The translations under genes and the position numbers were made by a program. This document shows, piece after piece, positions 21,686-30,859 of a DNA stretch of 64,000 nt (position 1 is the stretch's first letter; each line of letters starts with the position of its first letter). The notes under the pieces are model-generated. The model had not been told where the DNA came from and searched no databases. It saw nothing but the letters and a program-made list of their open reading frames with translations. Source of the DNA: Paludibacteraceae bacterium (GTDB lineage: Bacteria > Bacteroidota > Bacteroidia > Bacteroidales > Paludibacteraceae); contig JAFTOD010000005.1 in the NCBI GenBank assembly GCA_017451525.1, positions 1 to 64,000 of the forward strand, given 5' to 3'.

Positions 21686-23941
21686 TCAAAATCTTATCAC
21701 AAATCCTGCATGGACATTGATGCCTGCTTGGGCATAGTACCAACAGCAGCGGCTGCCGTCCATAAACTTGCTGGCCTCCGCACCACCATTATTGGCATAC
21801 TTGGCATTGAAGATATTGTTAATCTGGCACAAGAGGCGAAGGTCAGGAGCATTATCCTTCTTGCACCATTGTTGCATTGGCAAGCGGTATTGCAAATTCA
21901 GGTTCGTGGTAGAATATGCACGGAGCATGGCGTTCTCGTCCTGGGTATTATCCAAATACTGCTTGCTCACAACATTGGTTTGCACGGTAGCTGTGAAGCC
22001 CGCCACATCAAAAGTGAAGAGCGAGGAAGCAGTAATCGTAGGCGAGAAAGCAATGGTAGTAGTGCCTACCACAGAATCCTGCCCTACCCAATTCCAATTG
22101 TCTTGGTCGTCGTAGAGGTCGATATACTGATGGTAGTTGAGAATCTTATTACGTGATGCCACAAGGTTACCGTCCCAACGCAGCCAGTTGGTAATCTTGA
22201 CCCCTGCGGTAAGTTCTGCTCCCATACGATACGAGTCCTTGACATTCTTGGTCTTATACGCTCCCACATCGTTGTACTCGCCTGTGAGCACGAGTTGGTT
22301 GTCGTAGTCCATGAAATAGAGGTTCGCCCCAATAGCAAAACGCGGATGCGAGTAGGTGTACCCCAGTTCGTAGTCATAGAGGCGTTCGGCATGAGGCAGA
22401 CCTATATATTCGCCCGTAGATGCATCGTAGAGGACATTCTCCTTGTAGTTGTTACGGCTAGGTTCGCGGTTAGCAATAGCGAAAGAAGCAGCAAGCAAGT
22501 GTCCGCGATTTTGGTACGTCAAGCCCGCCTTGGGGTTGAAGAAATGGAAGTTGACCTCCAGAGGCAAGTCAGTCATATCCTCATCATTCATACCATTGCG
22601 CTCATAGCGCACATAGCGGTATTGCAGGTCGGCATAGAGAGTAAGGCGATGAGGCGATGAGGTGATAAGGCGATATTTGGCTTTGGCATAGATATTCGCA
22701 TCTGTCTTCTTGGCATCGTTGCGGTAGTATTCGTAGTTGATAGGCAGGATAAGCGAGTCTTCGAGGTAATGCAGCGTGCCAAAGTGGTCGCCCATATAGT
22801 AGTTGGCTGCGCCACCAAACTGCACATCTACAGGCTCAGAAATATACTTAGCAGCCACCACTCCGCCAAAGAAATGGTTGTCGAGTTGCTTGCGGTACAT
22901 GCCGTAGGCCTTGTGCGAATAAGGGAGACCCCAGTAGGAGAGTTTCTTGCGTTTGTATTGCTCGTAGTAGCCCGCGCCATGGGTATAGTGGGCAGTGGCA
23001 GAGAGTGACCATTGGGGCGTGAAGCGATGGAGAATAGATAACTGTGCATGCTGCTGGGCGTAGTTGTCGGTTTGATTGGGATAGTAGGCAGTAGAATCGG
23101 AACCGTCAGCAGCAGTAGTGGTATATTCGCCAGCAGGATTGTAACGACGGTCGGCACCGTTGATGCCATAGGCGGTGTTATAATCCACGCCATCCCAACC
23201 CATGCCTGTCTTCTCGCTGCCACCAAAGAAGCGACCAACGACTTCTGTTTTATCGCCATACCACCCAAGATCGCCGTAATAGGAATAGAGGTCGGAGGCA
23301 GTGCGGTAGAGGAAGCCATCGGAATTGACTTTGGAGAATCTAGCATTAGCACGCCATTGGTTAGGTAGCACGATGTGGGCATTGACCATCTCGCGGAAAG
23401 TGTTGTACATACCGCCGTTGAAGGATAAGCCTACGGATGAGGTTAGAGGCGAGAGGTTAGAGGCGAGAGGCGAGGCGGTGGACATGTTGATGCTAGCTCC
23501 GAAGGATGCGCTACCGTTGGTGGAGGTGCCTACACCGCGTTGGACATTCAGCGAGGACATACTGCTGGCCATATCGGTCATATTGACCCAAAAGACAGTT
23601 TGACTCTCGCTATCGTTGAGCGGGACATCATTGAGCGTCATGTTGATACGGGTGTGGTCCGTACCACGGATGCGGAAATAGGTGTACCCTACTCCTAGTC
23701 CGTCGTCGCTAGTAGCCACGAGAGCAGGCGTAGCGGAAAGCAAGAAGGGGAGGTTTTGTCCCGTATTGCTCTGATTGAGTTGCTCGTGGGTGAGCGCGGT
23801 GTGATTGTTAGTGACTTGCGCCACTGGCGCGTTGATGATGACCTCATCCAATTGTCGGGTGAGGGTGATGGTGTCCGTTTGCGCATGTGCAACGACACTT
23901 GCCGCCAAAGTGGCGGAGAGAAAGAAAGAGAATTTTTTCAT
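21686..23941 (-). CDS. TonB-dependent outer-membrane receptor, probably for thiamine
   Basis: 751 residues: signal peptide (1-20, ending AHA), TonB-box region around TITLTRQLDEVIINAP, plug domain (about 35-150, with FRIRGTDHTRINMTLNDVPL and LNVQRGVGTSTNGSASFG), then a 22-strand barrel ending in a C-terminal aromatic strand (HAGFVIRF). The leader carries a TPP riboswitch that abuts the start codon, so the substrate is most likely thiamine, a thiamine phosphate or a precursor. No other thi genes are adjacent. Two in-frame short tandem words (22645-22676 and 23439-23473) lengthen extracellular or turn regions. Confidence 0.9.
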   Translation of the reverse strand: MKKFSFFLSATLAASVVAHAQTDTITLTRQLDEVIINAPVAQVTNNHTALTHEQLNQSNTGQNLPFLLSATPALVATSDDGLGVGYTYFRIRGTDHTRINMTLNDVPLNDSESQTVFWVNMTDMASSMSSLNVQRGVGTSTNGSASFGASINMSTASPLASNLSPLTSSVGLSFNGGMYNTFREMVNAHIVLPNQWRANARFSKVNSDGFLYRTASDLYSYYGDLGWYGDKTEVVGRFFGGSEKTGMGWDGVDYNTAYGINGADRRYNPAGEYTTTAADGSDSTAYYPNQTDNYAQQHAQLSILHRFTPQWSLSATAHYTHGAGYYEQYKRKKLSYWGLPYSHKAYGMYRKQLDNHFFGGVVAAKYISEPVDVQFGGAANYYMGDHFGTLHYLEDSLILPINYEYYRNDAKKTDANIYAKAKYRLITSSPHRLTLYADLQYRYVRYERNGMNDEDMTDLPLEVNFHFFNPKAGLTYQNRGHLLAASFAIANREPSRNNYKENVLYDASTGEYIGLPHAERLYDYELGYTYSHPRFAIGANLYFMDYDNQLVLTGEYNDVGAYKTKNVKDSYRMGAELTAGVKITNWLRWDGNLVASRNKILNYHQYIDLYDDQDNWNWVGQDSVVGTTTIAFSPTITASSLFTFDVAGFTATVQTNVVSKQYLDNTQDENAMLRAYSTTNLNLQYRLPMQQWCKKDNAPDLRLLCQINNIFNAKYANNGGAEASKFMDGSRCCWYYAQAGINVHAGFVIRF
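22645..22676. repeat. Four 8-bp units GGCGATGA in the TonB receptor
   Basis: GGCGATGA, GGCGATGA, GGTGATAA, GGCGATAT in tandem. The coding strand reads RLITSSPHRLT. The same 8-bp unit is arrayed in the GH3 gene at 53635-53666, where it encodes SSPHRLIAS. Confidence 0.8.
23439..23473. repeat. 14-bp tandem word in the TonB receptor
   Basis: GAGGTTAGAGGCGA occurs twice (23439-23452 and 23453-23466), then GAGGCGA. The coding strand gives SPLASNLSPLTSS within the plug-to-barrel region. Confidence 0.8.
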
Positions 23942-23942
23942 A

Positions 23943-24014
23943 CTTCCTTAGCAGCATTACCTGCCCAGGTTCAAAGGGTATAATCTCAGCCGTGAGAGGC
24001 ACCCCTGTTGGTTA
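23943..24014 (-). promoter_or_regulatory. TPP riboswitch (THI element)
   Basis: The minus strand contains the conserved TPP aptamer blocks in order: AGGGGTGCC, GGCTGAGA, TACCCTTTGAACCTG, CAGGTAATGC and a closing AAGGAAG. The last block lies only a few bases from the ATG of the TonB receptor and includes its AGGA-like ribosome-binding sequence, so ligand binding probably blocks translation initiation. No separate terminator hairpin is seen. Confidence 0.92.
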
Positions 24015-24101
24015 ATACTATAGTTAGCTAATATCCCATAAGCACTCGGCTTGTACTTAGGGTGTATTATGCTTCGTCAGAATGGACTTGCAGGAAATCC
24101 A

Positions 24102-24878
24102 TTACAGTTGATAGGAGAAGGTACACATCCATCCCCATTCGTTGATTTTTTGGTTTTGCAATACAGGCGTACGCAAGATATTGTTGAGTCCGAAGTCGTA
24201 GCCAGCTTGCAAGCGATAACGGTCCCACTCAAGACCTCCACCTATGCCAAACTGGATATTGGTGCGATAAAGTTCGCGGGTGAGGTATCGCTCATGGTTG
24301 CTGGTGAGGATATTATTCTGCTCTAGCCATGCTGTGACATCAGCAGACGTTTGGTTGTTGATAATATCGTAGTTGGTTAACCCCACTTGCAATTGAGGTC
24401 CTGCAAAAAAGAACATTCGGAGCTCCTTCCACAACTTAATATTATAATACGCGCGCACAGGAATGGTCAATTGCAACTGAAGAATATTATGCTGTAAAAT
24501 ATTGATTTGCGCAGATTCCGCATCCATAGACGGCCAATGCTGATTATTTTGTCCGTAAGTAAAAGTTGCTAATGCACCTGTCTGAATGCTGAAATTATAT
24601 GGCAAAACAAAATCTACGGTTGCACCTACTCGCAAGCCATGGAGATAGATAACAGAAGTATCTTGCGTACGATGATTTAGCTGGGCATATCCTATCTCAA
24701 AACGCCATGGAGTGGTAAATTGATATTCTTGTTTTGGCTTATCATTTCGAGTAGGATCAAAGAAATCCTCTTCAGCCGTTTGCAAATCAGGTAGAGTGTT
24801 TCTTGCATCTTGTGCCAAGGCAAACGATGCCATCACACACATAATAAAACAAATATAAACTTTACGTATTTTCATCAT
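24102..24878 (-). CDS. Outer-membrane beta-barrel protein (porin-family fold)
   Basis: 258 residues: signal peptide (MMKIRKVYICFIMCVMASFA, then LAQ), then an acidic segment and about eight to ten amphipathic strands (FSIQTGALATFTYGQ, LQLTIPVRAYYNIK, MFFFAGPQLQVGLTNY, IQFGIGGGLEWDRYRLQAGY), ending WMCTFSYQL. It matches the small 'outer membrane protein beta-barrel' families of Bacteroidetes. The ATG at 24878 is fixed by the promoter at 24898-24929; a longer frame reads into that promoter. It sits just upstream of the riboswitch-controlled receptor, but no shared role is evident. Confidence 0.82.
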   Translation of the reverse strand: MMKIRKVYICFIMCVMASFALAQDARNTLPDLQTAEEDFFDPTRNDKPKQEYQFTTPWRFEIGYAQLNHRTQDTSVIYLHGLRVGATVDFVLPYNFSIQTGALATFTYGQNNQHWPSMDAESAQINILQHNILQLQLTIPVRAYYNIKLWKELRMFFFAGPQLQVGLTNYDIINNQTSADVTAWLEQNNILTSNHERYLTRELYRTNIQFGIGGGLEWDRYRLQAGYDFGLNNILRTPVLQNQKINEWGWMCTFSYQL

Positions 24879-24897
24879 TTTTTGCTTATTTTGGGGT

Positions 24898-24929
24898 ACA
24901 AAGGTACTACATTCTACTGAAATATGCAA
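24898..24929 (-). promoter_or_regulatory. Promoter of the beta-barrel gene
   Basis: Minus-strand TTG (24929-24927), 20-nt spacer, TACCTTTGT (24906-24898). Confidence 0.72.
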
Positions 24930-24966
24930 TTTTTTCACACAAAAACACATTTTTTTCTAAAAAAAT

Positions 24967-24998
24967 TTGCGTATTTGCATTTTTTATAGTACCTTTGC
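24967..24998 (+). promoter_or_regulatory. Promoter of tRNA-Glu and rpsT
   Basis: TTG at 24967-24969, 20-nt spacer, TACCTTTGC at 24990-24998, about 30 bp before the tRNA. No second promoter is seen before rpsT. Confidence 0.75.
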
Positions 24999-25027
24999 AG
25001 TCGATTTTCGCCCATAGTGAAGAAAAT

Positions 25028-25099
25028 GGTGCCATCGTCTATCGGTTAGGACAAGAGATTTTCATTCTCTAAAGCGGGGTTCGATTCCCCGTGGCACTA
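25028..25099 (+). tRNA. tRNA-Glu (anticodon TTC)
   Basis: A 72-nt cloverleaf: acceptor GGTGCCA/TGGCACT (first pair G-U), anticodon stem AGAGA/TCTCT around loop TTTTCAT (TTC), T arm GGGGTTCGATTCCCC, discriminator A. No encoded CCA. Probably co-transcribed with rpsT 46 bp downstream. Confidence 0.96.
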
Positions 25100-25145
25100 C
25101 AAAGAAACGAAAAGTATAACAACTAAATTACATTACATTTAAGAG

Positions 25146-25397
25146 ATGGCAAATCATAAATCATCCTTGAAGCGCATTCGCCAAACGGCTACTCGTAAGG
25201 CACACAACCATTACTATGCAAAGACTACTCGCAACGCCGTTCGCGTATTGCGTGCTACTACAGACAAAGCTGCAGCAGAAGCATTGTTGCCAAAAGTAAG
25301 TTCAATGTTGGATAAGTTGGCAAAACGCAACATCATCCACCGCAACAAAGCAGCAAACTTGAAATCAAGTTTGGCTTTGCATACCAACGCTCTTTAA
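25146..25397 (+). CDS. rpsT: 30S ribosomal protein S20
   Basis: An 83-residue, strongly basic, all-helical protein beginning [20 protein letters not shown] and ending in the family's LHTNAL-type tail. Binds 16S rRNA in the 30S subunit. Ends in front of a clear terminator at 25424-25453. Confidence 0.97.
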   Translation: MANHKSSLKRIRQTATRKAHNHYYAKTTRNAVRVLRATTDKAAAEALLPKVSSMLDKLAKRNIIHRNKAANLKSSLALHTNAL

Positions 25398-25423
25398 GCG
25401 CACTTTACAAACCACAATACAGT

Positions 25424-25453
25424 GGGGCTGCCTGATAAAAGGTAGCCCCTTTT
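25424..25453 (+). terminator. Terminator of tRNA-Glu/rpsT
   Basis: GGGGCTGCC and GGTAGCCCC form a 9-bp stem with one G-T pair around TGATAAAA, followed by TTTT. Confidence 0.85.
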
Positions 25454-25606
25454 GTGCGAACAAATGCTTATCATGTCTTGGTGGTTTGAATTATTTTTTC
25501 AGCCATATAAGTGCACATAAGCTCCCTTTAAATAGAATAAACATCTGCTTTAAAACACATTAACAAATGAGTTCAATTTTGGGTGTATGTAACATTTTGA
25601 AGAATT

Positions 25607-26413
25607 TTAGAGGTACTCGTTGATAGCAGTTTGGTTGAAGAGTTGCCGTTCTTTATCGCAGAACCATCCCCATTTATTAAAATATTTGCACATATTTACA
25701 GCATGTATCCATAACATTTTGAATGACTTATAGGATGCTCTTTCATGATTATGGATAATAGTGACATGAGGGAAGAAGACTGTCAAATAGTTTCGATGTA
25801 TTCGACGAGTAAGATCAACATCTTCTGGATACATGAAAAAACGTTCATCGAAAAGCCTAGCTTGTTCTACAGCTTTCGTGCGCAACAACATACAACATCC
25901 ACTAAGATAGGGTACATTCATGAGTTTGTCGTAACCAGATGCATGCATCTCATACATTTGATTGCGCTGAGCCATCCATTTCTTAGGCAAAAAGCGTCTT
26001 CCGAAGACATCTATTGGAGTAGGTAATAATTTGCACAATGGTTGCAATTCGCCATTCGGATATATCACTTTGGGCATTAAACTTCCCACTTGAGGGTGGT
26101 GGTGCATAAAATTTAACATCGTCTCTAACGTTTCCTTGGTCAAAATAATATCTGGATTTATTACCAAATGATAAGGAACGTCATCATAAATGGATTCTCG
26201 AATAGCGATATTATGAGCAGCACCATAGCCAATATTGCGTGCATTATGACTATAGGAAATCTTAGTAGATTGGATAGGCAGATTATTCTCTACAACAGGA
26301 GAATTGTCAATCCAATAAATATGCTCAACCTTTTTAGATTGCAAAAACACCTGCGTCAATTCAGCCACCTGCTGCCAATCGGGATGGTATAATACAATTG
26401 ATATATTTAACAT
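25607..26413 (-). CDS. Glycosyltransferase family 2, rhamnosyltransferase-like
   Basis: 268 residues, GT-A fold: N-terminal ISIVLYHPDW, sugar-nucleotide part WIDNSPV, NARNIGYGAAHNIAI, metal-site region VINPDIIL, then YLSGCCMLLRTKAVEQARLF and DERFFMYPEDVDLTRRI. These are hallmarks of the WbbL/rhamnosyltransferase-like GT2 group. It would add a sugar to a lipid-linked oligosaccharide on the cytoplasmic face. Last gene of the surface-polysaccharide operon; its start overlaps the upstream glycosyltransferase by 7 bp. The 150 bp downstream hold no gene. Confidence 0.87.
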   Translation of the reverse strand: MLNISIVLYHPDWQQVAELTQVFLQSKKVEHIYWIDNSPVVENNLPIQSTKISYSHNARNIGYGAAHNIAIRESIYDDVPYHLVINPDIILTKETLETMLNFMHHHPQVGSLMPKVIYPNGELQPLCKLLPTPIDVFGRRFLPKKWMAQRNQMYEMHASGYDKLMNVPYLSGCCMLLRTKAVEQARLFDERFFMYPEDVDLTRRIHRNYLTVFFPHVTIIHNHERASYKSFKMLWIHAVNMCKYFNKWGWFCDKERQLFNQTAINEYL

Positions 26414-27540
26414 GATTCGTGATTTTCGGTTAGCAAATATTCTTGTAACTTGCGTTTGTATAATGCTATTGTTTTTTGTTCATCAAAATGCTTGATAACA
26501 TGCGTTCTACCATTCTTTCCGAATGCCTCTAATTCCACCTGCGATATTGACAACATATGCATCATACATGCAATCAAACTATTTGTATCTTGTGCTTCAC
26601 AGAGAAAACCATTATATCCTTCAATTACAATCTCTCTACAACCAGGAACATTTGATGCTATAATTGGGCGTTCCATAGATGCTGCTTCCAACAATACTCG
26701 TGATACTCCCTCGCGATATGATGGCAGAACAACGCAAGTAGCATTTTCTATGTAAGGTAACACGTTTGATGTTTCGCCCAGATATTTGACGGTACGTGTT
26801 TGTTCCCACTCTTCCATCTGCTGAATTGACACACACGCTGGGTTGTTAGCACCCAACTGTCCGAGTATATGAAATTGCACTTTCGGATGTTGCTTTTTAA
26901 CCACTTGAGCAGCTTTCACGAATTCTCCGACACCCTTATCCCATAACACTCGTCCGATGAATAAAAATGTAAATGGTATTGATGACAAATCAGACTGTGA
27001 TTTGTATTTAGCAACATCAACACCTTCACCATATATTAACCGGGCTTTGAATGGTAATACTAAACTCTGTTCTATAAATAAACTTTTATCTTCTTGATTT
27101 AAGAACCACACTTCGTTGGCGGTTCGCAACGAAAGACGATATAAAAACTTCGCTACTCGTGTTATCAACCCTTTTCGAATAAAAGTATATCCTAGCCCCG
27201 TTATAACGGATATTTGCGGTGTTTTTGTTTTTCGCGCTGCCCAACTACCATATACAACAGGTTTGATTGTATAGTGAAACAAAAAATTGAACTTTTCTTT
27301 TTTGTATATCCTTTTTAATGTTCTTGCGAATTGAATATCCGCAAATGGATTCATTCCCTTGCAATCCATTTCTATTGGTATGAGCCGAATTTGATTCTGT
27401 TTCAAAAAGGTAATATCGCTATCCTTCGGTGCAATTATAACAACTTCATAACCCATTTGAACTAACTCAGTCATTACCCCTGCACGAAAATTACACATCG
27501 TTTGTAAACTATTTCCTACAAATCCTATTTTGTATCCCAT
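26407..27540 (-). CDS. Glycosyltransferase family 4
   Basis: 377 residues, GT-B fold. The N-terminal acceptor domain begins MGYKIGFVGNSLQTMCNFRA; the C-terminal nucleotide-sugar domain has FLFIGRVLWDKGVGEFVKAA and the E-x7-E motif in PSYREGVSRVLLEAASM. The FHYTIKPVVYGSWAAR segment resembles capsule/exopolysaccharide transferases. ATG at 27540 overlaps the preceding gene by 16 bp; a TTG at 27585 would lengthen the overlap without adding family sequence. Fourth gene of the operon. Confidence 0.87.
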   Translation of the reverse strand: MGYKIGFVGNSLQTMCNFRAGVMTELVQMGYEVVIIAPKDSDITFLKQNQIRLIPIEMDCKGMNPFADIQFARTLKRIYKKEKFNFLFHYTIKPVVYGSWAARKTKTPQISVITGLGYTFIRKGLITRVAKFLYRLSLRTANEVWFLNQEDKSLFIEQSLVLPFKARLIYGEGVDVAKYKSQSDLSSIPFTFLFIGRVLWDKGVGEFVKAAQVVKKQHPKVQFHILGQLGANNPACVSIQQMEEWEQTRTVKYLGETSNVLPYIENATCVVLPSYREGVSRVLLEAASMERPIIASNVPGCREIVIEGYNGFLCEAQDTNSLIACMMHMLSISQVELEAFGKNGRTHVIKHFDEQKTIALYKRKLQEYLLTENHESC

Positions 27541-28649
27541 ATTGATGTTATAATATTTGATATTGTTATTGCTGTTTTCTTCCAACTATATAGTTTCATG
27601 CGACATGTTTGTTTTTGAATCAAATCATCATGATTTTTTTCTTGTACAAATCGAATGATTGTATTGGCAATATCGTTGATGTCAGTTGGATTAAAATATA
27701 TAGCTGCCTCACCTGCGACCTCTGGCAAAGATGACTGGTTGCTGAGCAACAAAGGTACTTTATGGAAGTATGCTTCCAGAACAGGGATTCCAAACCCTTC
27801 ACATAAAGACGGAAATATGAACGCATTAGCATGCTGAAAACAATATGCCAAATCACTATTTCTTAACCAACCTGTTAGTTGTATTATTTCTCGCTGTGAA
27901 TTGATTTCGCGAATAACTTGCAATTGTTGTGCAGTAAACATCTGTTGATTACCGACAATTACCAGTCCAAAATTTTCAGGCAAATTAGCAGCACATTGTT
28001 GGATAGCAGCAATCAAGCGTGATAGATTTTTATGTCCACGCGAACTGCCCACGTACAACATATATTTCTGGAAGTGAATATTTATGTTTTGAGGAGGCTC
28101 TATTTGGTAATCCAACAAATGCTCCCATCCCTCATAAACAACTTGAATCTTGTCTTGGTATTGAGCGCCATAGCATCGAATGATTTCGTTCTTCGTATAG
28201 TTTGAAACTGCAATCACATATTTCGCACGCATAAGTCCTTTTTTTAGGACATGACGCAAATAGCAACGTTTTAATCGACACAATTTCCCCAATTGTTCAG
28301 GGAATTGTTCGTATATTAAATCATGAACGACATATATAGTAGGCAAACGTAATGCCAATGGAAATTGGTTGCTCGGAATAAAGACAGCATCAAAGTGGCA
28401 ACACTTACGCAAATAACGAGCAAATTGAATATCGCGTAATGGACCAATAGGAGATATATCTACTTCCTCTATTTGAACATTCGTTTCGCGTAAACGGTCA
28501 AGATAATGCTCAGGACATTGATTTGGACGCAACAATAGCGTATATTGATAGGCAGAATAATCCAAGCGCAATACTACATTCAATATATATTGCGTCAAAC
28601 CATCTATCTGGCAAGAAATAGGTGTACCATCTATCAGTATTCGTTTCAT
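27525..28649 (-). CDS. Glycosyltransferase family 4 (mannosyltransferase-like)
   Basis: 374 residues, GT-B. N-terminal MKRILIDGTPISCQIDGLTQ (Gly-rich acceptor loop), middle YVVHDLIYEQFPEQ and AKYVIAVSNYTKNEI, C-terminal MLYVGSSRGHKNLSRLIAA and the E-x7-E motif SLCEGFGIPVLEAYF. The HDL and SRGHKN signatures recall WbaZ/MtfB-type mannosyl- or rhamnosyltransferases; the sugar cannot be fixed from sequence. ATGA overlap with the upstream GT2 gene indicates coupled translation. Confidence 0.87.
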   Translation of the reverse strand: MKRILIDGTPISCQIDGLTQYILNVVLRLDYSAYQYTLLLRPNQCPEHYLDRLRETNVQIEEVDISPIGPLRDIQFARYLRKCCHFDAVFIPSNQFPLALRLPTIYVVHDLIYEQFPEQLGKLCRLKRCYLRHVLKKGLMRAKYVIAVSNYTKNEIIRCYGAQYQDKIQVVYEGWEHLLDYQIEPPQNINIHFQKYMLYVGSSRGHKNLSRLIAAIQQCAANLPENFGLVIVGNQQMFTAQQLQVIREINSQREIIQLTGWLRNSDLAYCFQHANAFIFPSLCEGFGIPVLEAYFHKVPLLLSNQSSLPEVAGEAAIYFNPTDINDIANTIIRFVQEKNHDDLIQKQTCRMKLYSWKKTAITISNIITSIWDTK

Positions 28650-29554
28650 ATATAACGTCGTAATAAGAATTTGACGATCAGTAAAATTGTTGAGTCAAAT
28701 AACTGAAAACGATACTGAACAATGGTTTTCAGTCGTGCAAACCAAGATTTTTCTGGTAAAGATAGAAAAACGTTTATCAATTGCTTATCATTCGTTGATA
28801 TGTTAGACTGAAAACATCCATAGAATGCCCTCAATCCTTCCAAATGTTCGCTACTTACTAACGGCACAGAACGATTCGCCCACATTAGTTGTATTTTCTT
28901 AGCAATACTGCCAGGAGCATTACCTGTGACGTTATTATCATGTTGGCGATAAAACATCAACGATTGATGCAAGTAATGTACTTCGCCAAAACATATTCCT
29001 GCCAAAAGCAATACATGATCGTGCATTGCATAAAACTGAAGAGGTTGGCGAATAATTTCGCACATCTTGTGATTAAAAATAGATGCAGCACCTTGAATAC
29101 CAGTATTCAAAAAAAGTGTTTGACGTATTGTGGTGGGGTAAGTCAACGTATTTTTATCAGAAATTACTCCCCTTTGATTATTCCAAAGACATGCGTTTGA
29201 ATACAACACTTGCGGTATCGTTTGGTCAAAGTCGGATATTGCACGAATCATCGTTTCTACCTTATTGGGCAGCCAAATATCATCTTGGTCACAAAACATG
29301 CTATAACGGGCTGTAGCATATGTAACAAGATGTATGAAATTACGTGCTACTCCTAAATTGCAAACATTGTCATTTATGAGTACTATTCGCGAATCTTCTT
29401 GCTGTAGTTGTTGAATAATGGCTATTGTCTGATCCGTAGAACCATCATCATGAATAAGCAAACGCCAGTTGGTAAATGACTGTGCCATAATGCTGCGTAC
29501 TTGTTCTTCAACAAATGCCTCTCCATTATATGTTGCCATCAATATATCAACCAT
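28646..29554 (-). CDS. Glycosyltransferase family 2
   Basis: 302 residues starting MVDILMATYNGEAFVEEQVR, followed by IHDDGSTDQTIAI and the DxD-like SMFCDQDDIW, a classic GT-A pattern. Later YRQHDNNVTGNAPG is typical of the RfbG/WcaA-like subgroup. ATG at 29554 overlaps the polymerase gene by 8 bp; the open frame continues upstream to 29665, but that part is antiparallel-domain filler inside the polymerase gene. Confidence 0.87.
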   Translation of the reverse strand: MVDILMATYNGEAFVEEQVRSIMAQSFTNWRLLIHDDGSTDQTIAIIQQLQQEDSRIVLINDNVCNLGVARNFIHLVTYATARYSMFCDQDDIWLPNKVETMIRAISDFDQTIPQVLYSNACLWNNQRGVISDKNTLTYPTTIRQTLFLNTGIQGAASIFNHKMCEIIRQPLQFYAMHDHVLLLAGICFGEVHYLHQSLMFYRQHDNNVTGNAPGSIAKKIQLMWANRSVPLVSSEHLEGLRAFYGCFQSNISTNDKQLINVFLSLPEKSWFARLKTIVQYRFQLFDSTILLIVKFLLRRYI

Positions 29555-30737
29555 TGCGTGCAAAAGTGTTGGCAAAAAGATTATACTTACTAATAATGTA
29601 TGGTAACAAGGCAGCAAATAGATATTGAAGATTTTGGGACAATACCATGAAAAATGTATCTCCAATAAATTGCATAACCACAGTTCCTGCTAAAATAGCG
29701 TAAAGAACCAATGAAAATTGACTACCATCTTCTGCAGTCTTAAATAGATAACCAAATATTAAGCCTAACATAAAAGCGAAGCCAACTACTCCAATCAAGC
29801 CAAAATCTTTATAAAAAGGATATACGGTGGTGTATGTATTAGAGTAGTATTTCAAATCTCCAATTTTTACCCATTGAAATTCTAAAATAGGATCTACAAC
29901 GGGCGTCTCTCCTCCATCAAGACTTGATTTGATTGCATAAAATAATCGGCATGAGTTTTCAGCTGGAAGTTCCGCTGTAGATGGTTCTACATTCTGGTCT
30001 AGATTAGCCAAACTAGTGGTCAAATACAATGCGGTAAAATGCCTTGGGTTTGTATATGACCCTCGCATCTTTTGTACCCCGACAAAAAAAACGAGCAAAA
30101 CAAAAAATGCAATTATTAGATGCCATATACGAATTATCTTCCGCTCGGTAAGAATGATAGCTGTAGCAAGGAAAAGAATCATAAAATTCATCTTTCCCAT
30201 TGACACAAAGGCATAAAAGAAATTGGCTATAAACAACACTATCACTCGTCTGATATTCTCTCGTGACACGACTTGCAGCTCCATGATATAGCTAACCATC
30301 CAGAACAAAACAAAAAACGCCGCCGTTCGGATACCTCTCACTTCAGCCACGTTGGCATCACGCAGTGCACTAAAAGGATTGCCTCCAGCTCGAGCAATAA
30401 TCACAGACACCCAAAGGATCATTATCGGGATTGTACAAAGAGTAAAATAGTAGTATATATCTCGTGCTGGCACACTTGATTTTACGTTAAGAAAAGTTGG
30501 TTTGATATATACAGATTGCATGCTCCATGCCGCAATACAAAATACTATCAGCCAAAGCGTAACTGCCCATATGGTATTGGTATTCAAAGGATGTTGTCCC
30601 GAATCAACACAAGCGTATCCTATCAAACTGACCATCCAAACAGCCGTCATTAGATTGGTAGGAGCATACCATCTTCCTCTTGAAAACAGAAGACTGAGCA
30701 AGAGAAGAATTGCGCATATGGTTAGCAGTATAGGCAT
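29547..30737 (-). CDS. O-antigen/oligosaccharide repeat-unit polymerase (Wzy type)
   Basis: 396 residues with about ten to twelve hydrophobic helices and a large periplasmic loop (about 225-300, with QKMRGSYTNPRHFTALY and DPILEFQWVKIGDLKYYSN). This is the Wzy/TIGR04370-type layout: it would join lipid-linked repeat units in the periplasm. First gene of a tight five-gene operon with four glycosyltransferases. No flippase or chain-length regulator is in the window. The cluster looks more AT-rich than its surroundings, as is usual for exchangeable surface-polysaccharide genes. Confidence 0.83.
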   Translation of the reverse strand: MPILLTICAILLLLSLLFSRGRWYAPTNLMTAVWMVSLIGYACVDSGQHPLNTNTIWAVTLWLIVFCIAAWSMQSVYIKPTFLNVKSSVPARDIYYYFTLCTIPIMILWVSVIIARAGGNPFSALRDANVAEVRGIRTAAFFVLFWMVSYIMELQVVSRENIRRVIVLFIANFFYAFVSMGKMNFMILFLATAIILTERKIIRIWHLIIAFFVLLVFFVGVQKMRGSYTNPRHFTALYLTTSLANLDQNVEPSTAELPAENSCRLFYAIKSSLDGGETPVVDPILEFQWVKIGDLKYYSNTYTTVYPFYKDFGLIGVVGFAFMLGLIFGYLFKTAEDGSQFSLVLYAILAGTVVMQFIGDTFFMVLSQNLQYLFAALLPYIISKYNLFANTFARNG

Positions 30738-30766
30738 TTTAAGTCAATCTAATGAAAATTATGCCG

Positions 30767-30797
30767 ACAAAGGTACTACTTTTTTTTAACATATCAA
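30767..30797 (-). promoter_or_regulatory. Promoter of the polysaccharide operon
   Basis: Minus-strand TTG (30797-30795), 19-nt spacer, TACCTTTGT (30775-30767). The TTG follows directly on the T run of the rpsP terminator. Confidence 0.7.
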
Positions 30798-30830
30798 AAA
30801 AAAAGAGCTCAAAACGCTGTTTTGAGCTCT
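30796..30830 (-). terminator. Terminator of rpsP
   Basis: AGAGCTCAAAA, CGCTG, TTTTGAGCTCT (30804-30830) is a perfect 11-bp hairpin; on the minus strand it is followed by a run of eight T residues. Confidence 0.88.
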
Positions 30831-30859
30831 AATCATAGGAAAAAACCTATTTTCTGTGA

